Source: JAANXG01 sp034520625
GTDB taxonomy: Bacteria; Pseudomonadota; Gammaproteobacteria; Arenicellales; JAANXG01
Reading direction: 5' to 3'
DNA length: 64,000 bases
Assembly (NCBI GenBank): GCA_034520625.1
Contig: JAXHNI010000007.1
Coordinates: forward strand, 1 to 64,000
Part shown: positions 17,144 through 26,114 of the stretch, one piece after another
Layout of the letters: every line of letters starts with the position of its first letter
Numbering within the stretch: the stretch's first letter is position 1
Position numbers and translations under genes: made by a program
Notes under the pieces: generated by a model
What the model was told of the DNA's origin: nothing
What the model saw: only the letters and a program-made list of their open reading frames with translations
Database searches by the model: none

Positions 17144-17623
17144 TCACCCGGCGCCCCAGGTCGTGAAGGGCGAAACCGCCAGGCTCGAGTTCAGGTATCG
17201 GGGGTCACCGGAGACTTCGCGACCCACCCAGGCCGGGACTTGGATGTGCTGGTCGCGACTGTCCAGCTCGATTTCCGCCAGAACCAGGCCCCGGTTCGCG
17301 CCTTCGAAGACATCCACTTCCCAAATACCGCCCCTGTAGTCGACCCAGTGGCGCACCTTGGATAGTACGCGTCCCGCGCAAAGGGTATCCAGCATCTCCC
17401 GCGCGTCGTCCAGCGGTACCGGGTATTCGTATTCCTGGCGCTCCACGTCGAGCGTGGCGTTCTTGATGTTGAGAATTGCGCTGTCTTCACCGTCGATACG
17501 AACACGCACGGCACAGTCATCGGTGATGGCCAGGTAGCCCTGCTCGAAGCGCCGGCTCTGCTCCACCACCGGCCGCCAGTCATCACCAACCACCAGGAAT
17601 TTACGCTCGATTTCCCGGCCCAT
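17144..17623 (-). CDS. CYTH domain protein (inorganic triphosphatase-like)
   Basis: 159 residues with the diagnostic N-terminal EIERKFLV motif, followed by alternating charged beta strands (RVRIDGEDSAILNIK, EYEYPVPLDD, WEVDVFEGANRGLVLAEIEL) that line the tunnel of triphosphate tunnel metalloenzymes. Members of this small bacterial type usually hydrolyse inorganic triphosphate (tripolyphosphate); class IV adenylate cyclase activity is less likely. It sits just upstream of the Lhr fragment and downstream of the YidD-dehydrogenase gene on the same strand, about 48 bp from the latter. Confidence 0.88.
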   Translation of the reverse strand: MGREIERKFLVVGDDWRPVVEQSRRFEQGYLAITDDCAVRVRIDGEDSAILNIKNATLDVERQEYEYPVPLDDAREMLDTLCAGRVLSKVRHWVDYRGGIWEVDVFEGANRGLVLAEIELDSRDQHIQVPAWVGREVSGDPRYLNSSLAVSPFTTWGAG

Positions 17624-17670
17624 GCGGCATACTCATTGTGCTGGCGGGCGGCCGGTATGGGCGCCCGGGA

Positions 17671-19095
17671 TCAATCGACGGGCTCCATCCGCAGCAGGCG
17701 GCCGTTGCTGTCGTCCGTCAACAGATAGAGATAGCCGTCCGGACCCTCGTCCACGGCGCGTATACGGCCATAGCGCCCGTCGAGCATCCGCTCTTCGTTC
17801 ACGACCTTTTCCCCGTCCAGCTCAAGCCGGGCCAGGAGCTGAAATTTCAGAGCGCCCACGAACACGCTGTCCCGCCACCCCGGAAAACGATCTCCGGTGT
17901 AGAACGTCATCCCCGACGGCGCAATGGAAGGCACCCAGTACCACAACGGCTGCTCCATACCGTCCTTGTGCGTACCCTCGCCGATCTGGGTGCCACTGCC
18001 GTAGTTGACGCCGTAGGTGATGACCGGCCAACCGTAGTTCCGGCCGCTCCGCACAACGTTGAGCTCGTCCCCGCCCTGGGGTCCGTGCTCGTGGCTCCAG
18101 AGCTCACCGGTGTCCGGATGCAGATCCGCCCCCTGCACGTTGCGGTGCCCGTAGCTGAAGATTTCGGGCCGCTCGCCGTCAACGAAGGGGTTGTCCTCCG
18201 GCACCGAGCCGTCGTCATGAATGCGGACTATCGACCCGGTATGGGTATCCAGGTCCTGGCCGGTGGCCATCCGGCCCCGGTCACCGAGGGTGACGTACAA
18301 ATAGCCGTCGTTATCGAACACCAGCCTGGAACCGAAGTGCCGGCCGCCGCTCTCCTTGGGCAGGGCACGGAATACAACTTGGACGTCCGCGAGCCGCCCG
18401 TCCCGAAAGTGACCCCGGGCCACCTCGGTGCCCTGACCGCCGGGCCCGGATGCCGCATAGGAAAGATAAACCAGCGCGTTGGACGCGAATTCCGGATGCA
18501 GGGCGATGTCCAGCAGCCCGCCCTGACCCTGGGCGGCGATGTCCGGCAGGCCTTCTACAGGCTCGGGAACCAGCTCACCGTCCCGGACGACCCGCAGCCG
18601 CCCGGGGCGCTCGGTAACGAGCATGTCCCCGTTGGGAAGAAACGCCATGGCCCAGGGGTGGTCCAGTCCTTCCACCACGGTGGTAACGAGAAAGTCGTGC
18701 AGCTCGCTGCCATGGCGCTGGTTGGCGGATGCCACGGCGGCCATTATGGACAGCAGCGCGGCTCCGACAAGCACGTAAGCGAGGTTCGGTACCGGCCGGG
18801 ATCTTCCGCCGCGGAACGGCGCGGGATCATCGCGTGTACGGTCCGGGTCTTCGGGCACGGGATCGTAGCCGCTGCTGCCCCAGGGGTGGCAGCGGCCCAG
18901 TCGCACCACGGCTAGTCGGACACCCTGCAACAGTCCGTGGAGTCGAATGGCTTCCTCCGCGTATTCCGAACAAGTCGGCAGATGCCGGCAGCTCGGTCCG
19001 ATCAACGGCGATATGCCGTATCGATACATCTGTATCAGCAGCCTTGCCACCCGGGCCGGAAGGAGGCTAACGGTACGGTCAGGCCGCTGCATCAT
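17671..19095 (-). CDS. YidD / PQQ-dependent sugar dehydrogenase fusion protein
   Basis: One continuous frame of about 474 codons. Residues 8-82 are a YidD domain (YRYGISPLIGPSCRHLPTCS...GRCHPWGSSGYDPVP), normally an 80-residue free protein that assists YidC insertion. Residues about 103-123 are one hydrophobic helix (NLAYVLVGAALLSIMAAVAS). Residues 133-474 are a soluble aldose-sugar dehydrogenase of the YliI/PQQ type: DHPWAMAFLPNGDMLVTER, GGRHFGSRLVFDNDGYLYV, FSYGHRN and HEHGPQGGDELN, with the active-site histidines. No stop codon separates the halves, so YidD cannot be made alone from this frame. The topology makes sense: cytosolic YidD, membrane helix, periplasmic dehydrogenase. The start (ATG ATG after GAGGCG) overlaps the zf-CHCC gene by 17 nt. 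Confidence 0.85.
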   Translation of the reverse strand: MMQRPDRTVSLLPARVARLLIQMYRYGISPLIGPSCRHLPTCSEYAEEAIRLHGLLQGVRLAVVRLGRCHPWGSSGYDPVPEDPDRTRDDPAPFRGGRSRPVPNLAYVLVGAALLSIMAAVASANQRHGSELHDFLVTTVVEGLDHPWAMAFLPNGDMLVTERPGRLRVVRDGELVPEPVEGLPDIAAQGQGGLLDIALHPEFASNALVYLSYAASGPGGQGTEVARGHFRDGRLADVQVVFRALPKESGGRHFGSRLVFDNDGYLYVTLGDRGRMATGQDLDTHTGSIVRIHDDGSVPEDNPFVDGERPEIFSYGHRNVQGADLHPDTGELWSHEHGPQGGDELNVVRSGRNYGWPVITYGVNYGSGTQIGEGTHKDGMEQPLWYWVPSIAPSGMTFYTGDRFPGWRDSVFVGALKFQLLARLELDGEKVVNEERMLDGRYGRIRAVDEGPDGYLYLLTDDSNGRLLRMEPVD

Positions 19096-19267
19096 CCCGC
19101 GTCGCCTCGGACTGCCTGCTCCTGCGCTCGAAACGACGACCGCAGTAGTAGCATTCCACCACACCGTCATCGCCCACCGTGAGGTATACCCGGGGATGGC
19201 CGAACGTCCTGCCCCCGTCGCAGGACACTTTTTCCTGGTCGTCATCAACAACTACAATTTCCGGCAC
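19079..19267 (-). CDS. zinc-finger domain protein (zf-CHCC family)
   Basis: 62 residues with the zf-CHCC pattern: C in VSCDGG, H in FGHPRVYL, and the pair in VVECYYCGRRF. This is the fold also found at the C-terminus of the mitochondrial complex I subunit NDUFS6, where it binds zinc; bacterial free-standing versions are of unknown role. It is the first gene of a short minus-strand cluster and its 3' end overlaps the YidD-fusion start. Complex I is encoded 22 kb away in this window, but a functional link is not shown. Confidence 0.8.
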   Translation of the reverse strand: MPEIVVVDDDQEKVSCDGGRTFGHPRVYLTVGDDGVVECYYCGRRFERRSRQSEATRDDAAA

Positions 19268-19669
19268 GACACGTCACCTCCGTCGCTGTCTGATTCAAGG
19301 GCACTACCAACAATGCGTCATTTCCGCGATAGCCGCGCCAGCGCCGTGCTCGAATCCTCATTGACTTCATTTAAACTGCGGTTCTGCGCACGATGCTTCC
19401 TTACTCTGATGAAAACATAACTATTTATAGAATATACCCCCAAGATGGTCGGCGTTCACGCATCGAGACCGGGCACGGTCCGTCGACGCCGCTTGGCCCG
19501 CCGAGTCTCCGGGCGTGATTATATCGCATCCAGGGGCCGATCGACCGGGGGCTGGACCTGGAACGGAAAATCCGTTTCACTTGACGCAGCATATTGAGCA
19601 CGAGGCACTACCATGAGGCACATACACTCCAGATTCCGACATCCGCCCCGGCTGGTTCGTTCCCGGAGC
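19268..19669. other. divergent intergenic region
   Basis: About 400 bp between the minus-strand zf-CHCC gene and the plus-strand M48 protease gene. An AT-rich island at about 19378-19440 (TAACTATTTATAGAATATAC) is a likely site of one or both divergent promoters, but I cannot assign clear -35/-10 pairs. No gene or RNA is evident. Confidence 0.4.
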
Positions 19670-20977
19670 ATGGACCGCCGCCGCTTCCTGTGGCTCATGT
19701 CCACCGCCGGAGTAGGCCTGAGCACCGGCGTCATGCACGGCTGCGCCACCGATCCCGTGAGCGGCGACACGGTCCTGGTGGGCATGTCCCAGGCCCAGGA
19801 GGTCAACGTGGACCGCCAACAGTCCCCCCACCAGTTCTCAGCCGACTACGGACCGGTCCAGGCCGAGGGGGTCAACGACTATCTTTCCGGCCTCGGAACG
19901 CAGCTGGCAGGGGTCTCCCACCGGCCGGATATGCCGTATTCGTTCCGCGCCGTGAACGCGAATCATGTCAACGCGTACGCTTTCCCCGGCGGCAGTATCG
20001 GCGTGACGCGCGGCATGCTGGTTGAAACGGAGAACGAAGCCGAAATGGCCGGGCTGCTGGGACATGAGGTCGGACACGTCGCGGCTCGCCACGCGGCCGA
20101 GCAGGCCGGAAAAACCATGGTGGCTCAGGCGGCCGTGGCGGGCGGCGCACTGTACGCCAGCACCAGGGACCCGGCGCTGGGCAACGCCGTGGCGGGCCTG
20201 GGCTCACTCGGCGCAGGTGCCATGCTCGCCCACTACAGCCGCAACAACGAACGCGAGAGCGATGAGCTGGGCATGGAATACATGGTGAAGGCCGACCAGA
20301 ACCCGGATGGAATGGCGGGCCTCATGGACGTACTACGCTCCAAGAGCAAAAGCAGGCCGTCGGCCATGGAGCTCATGTTTTCCACGCACCCACCGAGCGA
20401 GGAGCGCTACCAGACCGCGCGCCGGCGCGCCGCGGAGCAGTACGCGCAGTACCGGAACGCACCAATGAATCGAGAGCGCTTCATGGACGAGACGGCGCCC
20501 ATCCACCGGCTCAAACCGACCATTCTCGAACAGCAGAAAGGCGAAAAGGAGATGGGCCGGGAAGCGTTCGGCGCGGCGGAGCGCCATTTCCGGTCGGCCG
20601 TGGACCTGACGCCGGACGACTACACCGGGAACGTGCTCCTGGGCAAGAGCCTGCTGGCACAGGAAAAGCCCCGGGAGGCGAACCGCTACTTTCAGCGCGC
20701 CACCAGCATCTACCCCCGGGAAGCGCAGGCTCATCATCTCAGCGGCCTCACCGCCATACACGCGGGAAATTTCGAGTCGGCCTACGAGCAGTTCGATCGC
20801 TACGAGCAGCTTTTGCCCGGGAACCCCAATACGACATTCCTGAAGGGCTATGCGCTGGAGAGCATGGACCAGAAGCGTGCCGCGGCGGAAGCGTATTACC
20901 GTTACCTGCAGCAGGTGAATCGGGGCAAGGCCGCCGAATACTCCTACCAGCGCCTGCAATCCTGGGGTTACCTTTAG
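19670..20977 (+). CDS. M48-family metalloprotease with TPR repeats, Tat-type lipoprotein leader
   Basis: About 435 residues from the ATG preceded by CGGAG. The leader DRRRFLWLMS... has a twin-arginine motif and reaches a cysteine at residue 25 (MHGC), suggesting a Tat-exported lipoprotein. The peptidase domain holds GLLGHEVGHVAARH (HEXXH at 132-136) and the downstream glutamate in ERESDELGMEYM, the third zinc ligand. From about residue 300 to the end are TPR-like helices (FRSAVDLTPDDYTGNVLLGK, ...YPREAQAHHLSGL...). The layout matches BepA/YfgC, the outer-membrane assembly quality-control protease, although BepA itself uses a Sec signal. The start 19 codons upstream at 19613 would bury the twin-arginine signal. 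Confidence 0.85.
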   Translation: MDRRRFLWLMSTAGVGLSTGVMHGCATDPVSGDTVLVGMSQAQEVNVDRQQSPHQFSADYGPVQAEGVNDYLSGLGTQLAGVSHRPDMPYSFRAVNANHVNAYAFPGGSIGVTRGMLVETENEAEMAGLLGHEVGHVAARHAAEQAGKTMVAQAAVAGGALYASTRDPALGNAVAGLGSLGAGAMLAHYSRNNERESDELGMEYMVKADQNPDGMAGLMDVLRSKSKSRPSAMELMFSTHPPSEERYQTARRRAAEQYAQYRNAPMNRERFMDETAPIHRLKPTILEQQKGEKEMGREAFGAAERHFRSAVDLTPDDYTGNVLLGKSLLAQEKPREANRYFQRATSIYPREAQAHHLSGLTAIHAGNFESAYEQFDRYEQLLPGNPNTTFLKGYALESMDQKRAAAEAYYRYLQQVNRGKAAEYSYQRLQSWGYL

Positions 20978-21259
20978 TGCACCCTGCCACTTATATTGCG
21001 CCATTCAGCGGCCCGCAATGCGCAGCCAGAGCCAGCCCGGCCCGCAGGGCTACTGTGGTTGACCAATGCCGGCATGGCGCGTTGCGGTTCGCGGACCGCC
21101 CTGCTGGAGCGCCCTCGAGTCGCCATGGGTGCATTGCGCTCGTTGTAAAAGGCCGGGCTGTTCACTGCGGAGCGCGCCTCCTCCTGACGGCACGGGAACG
21201 CTCTGAACGTTACCCCATCAGTGGCGGGGTACACCAGTGATCGCCGGGGCCGGCTGATA

Positions 21260-21763
21260 ATGAGTGTACGGGTCATCGCGCCTTTTCATGGCGGCCACGA
21301 CCACGAACAGTGCCTCCTCCAGGCGCTGGAAAACGCAGAGCGCGTTTGCCGCTCCCGCGGCCTGCGTTTCACGGCGCTGCGGCGCAGCGCGCTGGAACTG
21401 GTCTGGCGCAGCCACAAGCCCGTCGGGGCCTACGATGTCATGGAAGGCCTGCGTAAGCGCGGCCACCGACCGGCGCCCCCGACCGCTTACCGGGCGCTCG
21501 AATTCCTCCACCAAGCGGGTTTGATTCATCGCATCGAGTCGCTGAACGCCTTCGTCGGCTGCGCCGACCCCGAGTCCACCCACGCCGGACAGTTTTTTAT
21601 TTGCAACAAGTGCCACCGCGTCGCGGAAGTCGAAGACGCCAGCCTCAACCGGCAGATAGCACGCCACGCTGATGAGCTGGGATTCACGACGAGCGATCAG
21701 ACCATCGAGATCCACGGCCGCTGCGCCGACTGCGGAGATGGTCAAAGGGACAAGCGCAGCTGA
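21260..21763 (+). CDS. zur: Fur-family zinc uptake regulator (Zur-like)
   Basis: 167 residues. The N-terminal winged helix shows RGLRFTALRRSALELVW and the recognition helix PPTAYRALEFLHQAGLIHRI. The C-terminal dimerisation part has the structural zinc cysteines ICNKCH and CADC, and the IEIHGRCADCG ending resembles Zur (IEAHGLCAAC in E. coli) more than Fur. An N-terminal GGHDHEQC stretch could add metal ligands. It would repress zinc import genes when zinc is replete; no znuABC lies in this window. ATG at 21260 is chosen; one 13 codons upstream is possible. Confidence 0.85.
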   Translation: MSVRVIAPFHGGHDHEQCLLQALENAERVCRSRGLRFTALRRSALELVWRSHKPVGAYDVMEGLRKRGHRPAPPTAYRALEFLHQAGLIHRIESLNAFVGCADPESTHAGQFFICNKCHRVAEVEDASLNRQIARHADELGFTTSDQTIEIHGRCADCGDGQRDKRS

Positions 21764-21895
21764 AACGCCGGGCAGGAAACGGTTGGCGACGCTGCGCATG
21801 GGCTGTCACATCCGGCCGGGGATTACGGTTTCATCGTGAGTCCACCGGAACCCGGGCGGGACATTCACCGGACGCCCAACCACAGGTGGATTCTG

Positions 21896-22252
21896 CTACG
21901 AGCGCTCAAGCCGCTGAGCGCAGGCGACGCAATAATCCGCCGCGGGGTCGATTTCCAGGCGGCCTTCGGGGATCTCCCGGCCGCACTCCCGGCACCATCC
22001 AAAGTCATCGCTATCGATTCGCTTCAGGGCGGTGCGCAGGCGATTGATGTGCGCACGGTTGCGCTCGAGGGCAGCCACGGACAACGCCTGGGACTGGAGC
22101 GCATCCTGACGGCTCAAACGCCCCACGCGGGACTGGTCCAGCTCCACCGGACGCGCCTCACCCCGCTTCGACGGCTCGGCGGCAGCCAGCTCGGACAACC
22201 GCTGTTCTATCAAAGTCCGGAACTTCCCGGCTTTGTCTGGATTCATCGGCAT
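21896..22252 (-). CDS. small TraR/DksA-family zinc-finger protein
   Basis: About 118 residues with the Cys4 zinc finger CRECGREIPEGRLEIDP...CVAC near the C-terminus and a helical N-terminus (KFRTLIEQRLSELAAAEPSK), as in TraR/DksA-like proteins that reach into the RNA polymerase secondary channel. The DksA DxxDxA tip motif is not clear; VELDQSRVGRLSRQDAL takes that place, as in DksA2/TraR-like paralogues (a QSRVGRLSR block is common in this subfamily). Two ATGs (22252 and 22246) are equally plausible. The gene converges with zur and diverges from ydbH. Confidence 0.82.
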   Translation of the reverse strand: MPMNPDKAGKFRTLIEQRLSELAAAEPSKRGEARPVELDQSRVGRLSRQDALQSQALSVAALERNRAHINRLRTALKRIDSDDFGWCRECGREIPEGRLEIDPAADYCVACAQRLERS

Positions 22253-22403
22253 CAGCCACGTTATCAGTTGCCAGACATTCCACCACAGACCGGCATGCAA
22301 TGAAATCGCCGCAAACGCCGCCGGCCGGCAATGCAAACGGCGGATACCCGCGCCGCCGCCCCGCCGCGTCCGGGGGCGGTTTGCGATATGATGAGCCCGG
22401 GTC

Positions 22404-24575
22404 ATGAGTACACGAATCAAAGGCATTCTGGCCGCGCTGATCATCATCGCCGGTATCCTCGCAGCCGGCTACGCGGCTGCTCCCGCGCTGGTGGCGGCTA
22501 TTGCGGTACGCAGCCTGGACGGGGTCGTCGAGGTACGGGAGCTGGACATCGAATCGGTCGGACTGTCGCGTATCGAGATCGCGACCGTCAGTGCGGCCAA
22601 TCCACAGATGACGTTCGGCGCCCGCGGGGCCACTGTTCGATTCGATCCCTGGCCGTTCCGAATCCACCACGTCGCCGTCCGGGAGGCCCGGCTTGAGATC
22701 GCCGAATCGGCGCCCGGAGGAGAACCCGGCGCGGCACCGGCCCTGCCACCGTTCCCAATCCGCGTCGACGCGCTCTCCTTGCATACCGCTACCCCGTGGG
22801 GCGAGCTGGCCGTGCCGGTCTCCATAGACACCAGGCCCGGCGCCGCGGGCGGCCTGGAGGGCGAGGTCCAAAGTCCGGAATTCACCGTCAGCTTGTCCAA
22901 CCCGGAGAGCAACCGGCACGCGCTTGAGCTGCTGGATTCCGGGGGAGCCAGCCTGTTATCGCTGAGCGTCCGCCACGGAACGGGGTACCCGATTGGGTTC
23001 AATGGCCGGTTCGAACCCGAACTGCTCGCGCGGTGGCTGCCCGGCAGCCCCGTGGGGCTGCCGGGCTTGCAGCCCGAACTGGCGAAGTACTCGCTCTCGG
23101 GTGCCACGGTGATGGTCAGCGGCGTTGTGGAGGAAAATCTGGATTTCGTCGCCGAGCTGCGCGGCAAGCTCACTCTGAACGACGTGCGCGGCCCCGCGGA
23201 CCGGCTGTTCGACGTCATTGAGCTCGATATGGATCCCGTTTACACCATCACCCGTTCCGGGGCCGCCTGGAGCGGCTCCGGGGAGGCCGGATTCGGTTTC
23301 GCACTGAATCCGGAGACCCGGCTTACCGGCCGCAATCCCGGCTGGCGCTGGAGCGAGGACGGATTGTCGATCAGTGCCGCCGGGGCCCGCCTGGATCCAC
23401 TGGCACTGGAAGCGGACAGCGTCGAGTTGAGCGCGCCGGCTTTCACGGCCGCCGCCGCCAATGGCGAGTTCCACGCCTGGGGAGCTCGGCTACCGGGTTG
23501 GCCCGAAAACCTGCCCCACTACGATCTCTCCGGAAACTGGACCTGGGAAAGCCCCTCTCTCGAGGTACGGGGCACGGGGGGCGGCACCGGCGTCCCGCAG
23601 CTGGCCTGGCGGCTGCAGGCCGGCGGTGCCCGGGGCAATGTCGAAATCGACTTGGCGGACACGCTGGCATCGATCGAGCCATTCCTGGGAACCTATGCCT
23701 CCGCCGTCGCACCGGACCTGGAGGTGCTTGCGGGCCGGCTCGAGGGTCGCTACCACACGGAGTGGAACGGCGACCGCATCCAGACCAGTCTGGCGGTCCG
23801 GGCCGGACCGGTGGACGCCGATCTCGGCGGCATGGAGATCCGCGGCCTGGATGTCCGGGTGGACAACCGGAGCAACCGCGTTGACCGGCTGGTGGTGGCA
23901 CTCGCGGCCCCCACTCTCAAGCTGGCCGCCGGAACCGTGGCGGAGGATCTCGAAATGGATATGCGCCTGGATCCACAGGAAATTCACGTGGACGCCGCCC
24001 GTATGAGTCTGTTCGGAGGCCGCATCGGCGTTCGGCCGTTCTCGTTCACCCCGGAAGACGATGAGGTGGTCGTCTTCGCGGACGTGGATGCCCTGTCGCT
24101 GGAACAAGTGATGGCGCTCATGGAGCTGGAAACCACTCAGTTGACCGGCGACGTGGCCGGGCCGGTGCGGTTCATCTACAACACCGATCGCGGCATCGAA
24201 ATCAACAAGGGGGATCTGCACAGCGTTCACACGGGCGTTCTGAAGTTCCGGATGAACCAGGACTCGTCGACGGCCACCCAGCTCGATAATCTCGCTCTCC
24301 GCGCGCTCGAGGACTTTCAGTACGACGAACTGAGTGCCAGCCTGGTCTACAAGCCCGACGGCGAGTACCGGATAACCGCGCGGATCCTGGGCAGAAACCC
24401 CGAAGTGCTGGACGGTCACCCGATTGCCCTGAATCCCACCATCGAAGGCCGCCTCCCGGCGCTTTTCCGAGCGTTTTTCATCACCGGAGATTTCAACCAG
24501 GCCATTATCCGGCGCTTGCAGGAGGAACGGGGCATGTCAACGCCGGGGGAGACACCCACGTTACAGAAGGACTAG
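22404..24575 (+). CDS. ydbH: YdbH-type AsmA-like intermembrane transport protein
   Basis: 723 residues: an N-terminal membrane helix (IKGILAALIIIAGILAAGYA) then a long beta-rich periplasmic part made of repeated strands, as in the AsmA-like proteins YdbH/TamB/YhdP that bridge the periplasm for phospholipid movement to the outer membrane. The C-terminal GDLHSVHTGVLKFRMNQD and ALRALEDFQYDELSASLVYK blocks are typical of YdbH. The gene order ydbH-ynbE-ydbL, with one base between ydbH and ynbE, matches E. coli and supports the call strongly. Confidence 0.9.
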   Translation: MSTRIKGILAALIIIAGILAAGYAAAPALVAAIAVRSLDGVVEVRELDIESVGLSRIEIATVSAANPQMTFGARGATVRFDPWPFRIHHVAVREARLEIAESAPGGEPGAAPALPPFPIRVDALSLHTATPWGELAVPVSIDTRPGAAGGLEGEVQSPEFTVSLSNPESNRHALELLDSGGASLLSLSVRHGTGYPIGFNGRFEPELLARWLPGSPVGLPGLQPELAKYSLSGATVMVSGVVEENLDFVAELRGKLTLNDVRGPADRLFDVIELDMDPVYTITRSGAAWSGSGEAGFGFALNPETRLTGRNPGWRWSEDGLSISAAGARLDPLALEADSVELSAPAFTAAAANGEFHAWGARLPGWPENLPHYDLSGNWTWESPSLEVRGTGGGTGVPQLAWRLQAGGARGNVEIDLADTLASIEPFLGTYASAVAPDLEVLAGRLEGRYHTEWNGDRIQTSLAVRAGPVDADLGGMEIRGLDVRVDNRSNRVDRLVVALAAPTLKLAAGTVAEDLEMDMRLDPQEIHVDAARMSLFGGRIGVRPFSFTPEDDEVVVFADVDALSLEQVMALMELETTQLTGDVAGPVRFIYNTDRGIEINKGDLHSVHTGVLKFRMNQDSSTATQLDNLALRALEDFQYDELSASLVYKPDGEYRITARILGRNPEVLDGHPIALNPTIEGRLPALFRAFFITGDFNQAIIRRLQEERGMSTPGETPTLQKD

Positions 24576-24576
24576 A

Positions 24577-24801
24577 ATGATGGATTACCGGCTCACTCGA
24601 GTGCATCGTATGAAACTGCAGCCAGCTATAGCGGCATTGATGTCCGTCCTGTGGATTGCGGGGTGTTCACCCACGGTGAAAATGCAGGCACCGGACAAAC
24701 CCATTGAAATCAACATGAACGTCAAAATCGAGCACGAGATCCGCGTCAAGGTCGAGCGGGACATCGAAGAGATGCTCGAGCAGAACAAAGACCTGTTTTA
24801 A
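24577..24801 (+). CDS. ynbE: YnbE-like outer-membrane lipoprotein
   Basis: Small lipoprotein of 74 codons from the ATG after AAGGACTAGA; a shorter start at 24610 (MKLQPAIAA) would also leave a complete signal. The lipobox VLWIAGC is followed by the YnbE motif IEINMNVKIEHEIRVKVERD and EEMLEQNKDLF. In E. coli YnbE is thought to partner YdbH in the outer membrane, extending its beta structure. It is tightly placed between ydbH and ydbL. Confidence 0.9.
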   Translation: MMDYRLTRVHRMKLQPAIAALMSVLWIAGCSPTVKMQAPDKPIEINMNVKIEHEIRVKVERDIEEMLEQNKDLF

Positions 24802-24819
24802 GCCCGGAGAAACGAAGAT

Positions 24820-25125
24820 ATGGCGATCCGAACAAAATTTCGAACCGTGGGCCGGATTCTGGGCCCGATACTGATCCTGGCGTTACTGTCACCGGGCTTG
24901 TTCGCCGCCGACCTGGATCAGGCCAAACAGCGCGGTATGGTGTGCGAGCTTCCCAACGGTTTCCTGCGAGCTGCGAACAGCGCCCCCGCCGACGTGACCA
25001 CGATGGTCAAGAACATCAACGAGAAGCGAAAGCAGGAATATGCGCGCATCGCCTCCGAACACGGCGTGACGCCGGAGGATGTGGGCAAGCTCACGGCGCA
25101 GAAGCTGTCGCCGAAGTGCCAATAG
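24820..25125 (+). CDS. ydbL: YdbL-family periplasmic protein (DUF1318)
   Basis: 101 residues with a Sec signal peptide (ILGPILILALLSPGLFAAD) and a helical mature part typical of DUF1318: DLDQAKQRGMVCELPNGFLR, VKNINEKRKQEYARIASEHG and PEDVGKLTAQKL. E. coli YdbL is linked to correct YdbH-YnbE assembly. The ribosome-binding site CGGAGAAACGAAG precedes the ATG. Last gene of the ydbH operon; a solo arm of the dispersed repeat lies about 180 bp downstream. Confidence 0.9.
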   Translation: MAIRTKFRTVGRILGPILILALLSPGLFAADLDQAKQRGMVCELPNGFLRAANSAPADVTTMVKNINEKRKQEYARIASEHGVTPEDVGKLTAQKLSPKCQ

Positions 25126-25308
25126 GTCCGACCACTGCCCTGCCGTAACCCTCCGGCCGCCGGAAACGGATCGATCGCACCGAAACCGGCCCTCTCGCCG
25201 TGTCCTCCCCCTTCGGCGTTATTGCGTGCAGGTTATCTCCGAGCCGTAAGGCTCCGGAACCCTCCCGCCGGTTTTACTTCGAATTGAAGGCCCCGACGTT
25301 CCGGTAGT

Positions 25309-25338
25309 CAGTGTCGGGGGGCTCTCCCCCAGGGCTAG
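25309..25338. repeat. solo arm of the dispersed inverted-repeat family
   Basis: The sequence GTGTCGGGGGGCTCTCCCCC plus AGGGCT closely matches one arm of repeat copies B and C (GTCGGGGGCC.TCCCCCAGGGC), without the core or second arm. It runs into the last codons of the thioesterase gene. As it is itself a hairpin (GGGGG...CCCCC), it could help end transcription from either side. Confidence 0.55.
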
Positions 25339-25826
25339 CACCGTCGGCGGATACCGATCACCCTGCCGGCGTACGCCGCCTCGGGCAGCCCGGTATGAGC
25401 CGCCATCATGCTTTCCAGCAGCCTCCGGGTGCCCGCGGAGAACTCCACAGGCTTCCTCCGCGCCATATCGACGTGGATACCGATCTGCTCCATGGCCGCG
25501 ACCACGTGGTCATCGGTCCCGTGAAACATCTCGAAATAGGCGTGGATCCGTTTTCCGTCGTGGTCCATGAGGCGTCCCGTTATACGCAGGCCGTCGCCCT
25601 CGACCACTTCCCTGATGTAGTTGATATGTGCTTCCAGCGTGAACACTGAACACCCGGTGCTGTCGATATATTCCGGCCCGACGAGCAGCCGGTTGTACAT
25701 GACATCTACGCAGCGATCGAAAGCAACCATGTAGTACGCCACGTTCATGTGGCCGTTGAAGTCAACCCATTCCGGGATGACCCGCTGTTCAGGGAAGGCC
25801 AACGGCGCTTCAAAATCGTCGTTCAT
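25335..25826 (-). CDS. hotdog-fold thioesterase
   Basis: 163 residues of the 4-hydroxybenzoyl-CoA thioesterase-like hotdog group. WVDFNGHMNVAYYMVAFD holds the expected catalytic aspartate region and the fold's helix start; FTLEAHINYIREVVEGDGL and RIHAYFEMFHG form the next strands. Similar proteins act on acyl-CoA or betainyl-CoA in carnitine breakdown; substrate cannot be read from the sequence. The gene ends in the solo repeat arm, so the last residues (GIRRRC) may have been altered by the repeat. Confidence 0.8.
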   Translation of the reverse strand: MNDDFEAPLAFPEQRVIPEWVDFNGHMNVAYYMVAFDRCVDVMYNRLLVGPEYIDSTGCSVFTLEAHINYIREVVEGDGLRITGRLMDHDGKRIHAYFEMFHGTDDHVVAAMEQIGIHVDMARRKPVEFSAGTRRLLESMMAAHTGLPEAAYAGRVIGIRRRC

Positions 25827-26114
25827 CAGGGGACCGGGCTCATTGATTTTCGGGGCCCCGTTTTCCGGGGGTATCGGACCTCGCGGCGGGAATTCTCGCA
25901 GACCCGCCCACGGACATCCAGCCTCCGGCCCATACCTCCACGAATGCTTTCAAACCGAGCCACGATCCAGCATTCCCGACTTTATGCCGGTTCACCGGAT
26001 TGTGTTACATTCCGGTCCAGACTCGCCGTTGACCCCGGACAACCGGTTCCGGGTTGCGGCCTGCGGTGAGCCGGCGGATAGTAATCAATCAACCTGTACA
26101 GGAGGATACATACC

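Noticed and set aside
20978..21259. Gene or RNA in the gap before zur
   Set aside because: Only short frames with no homology and no stable structured RNA pattern I could recognise.
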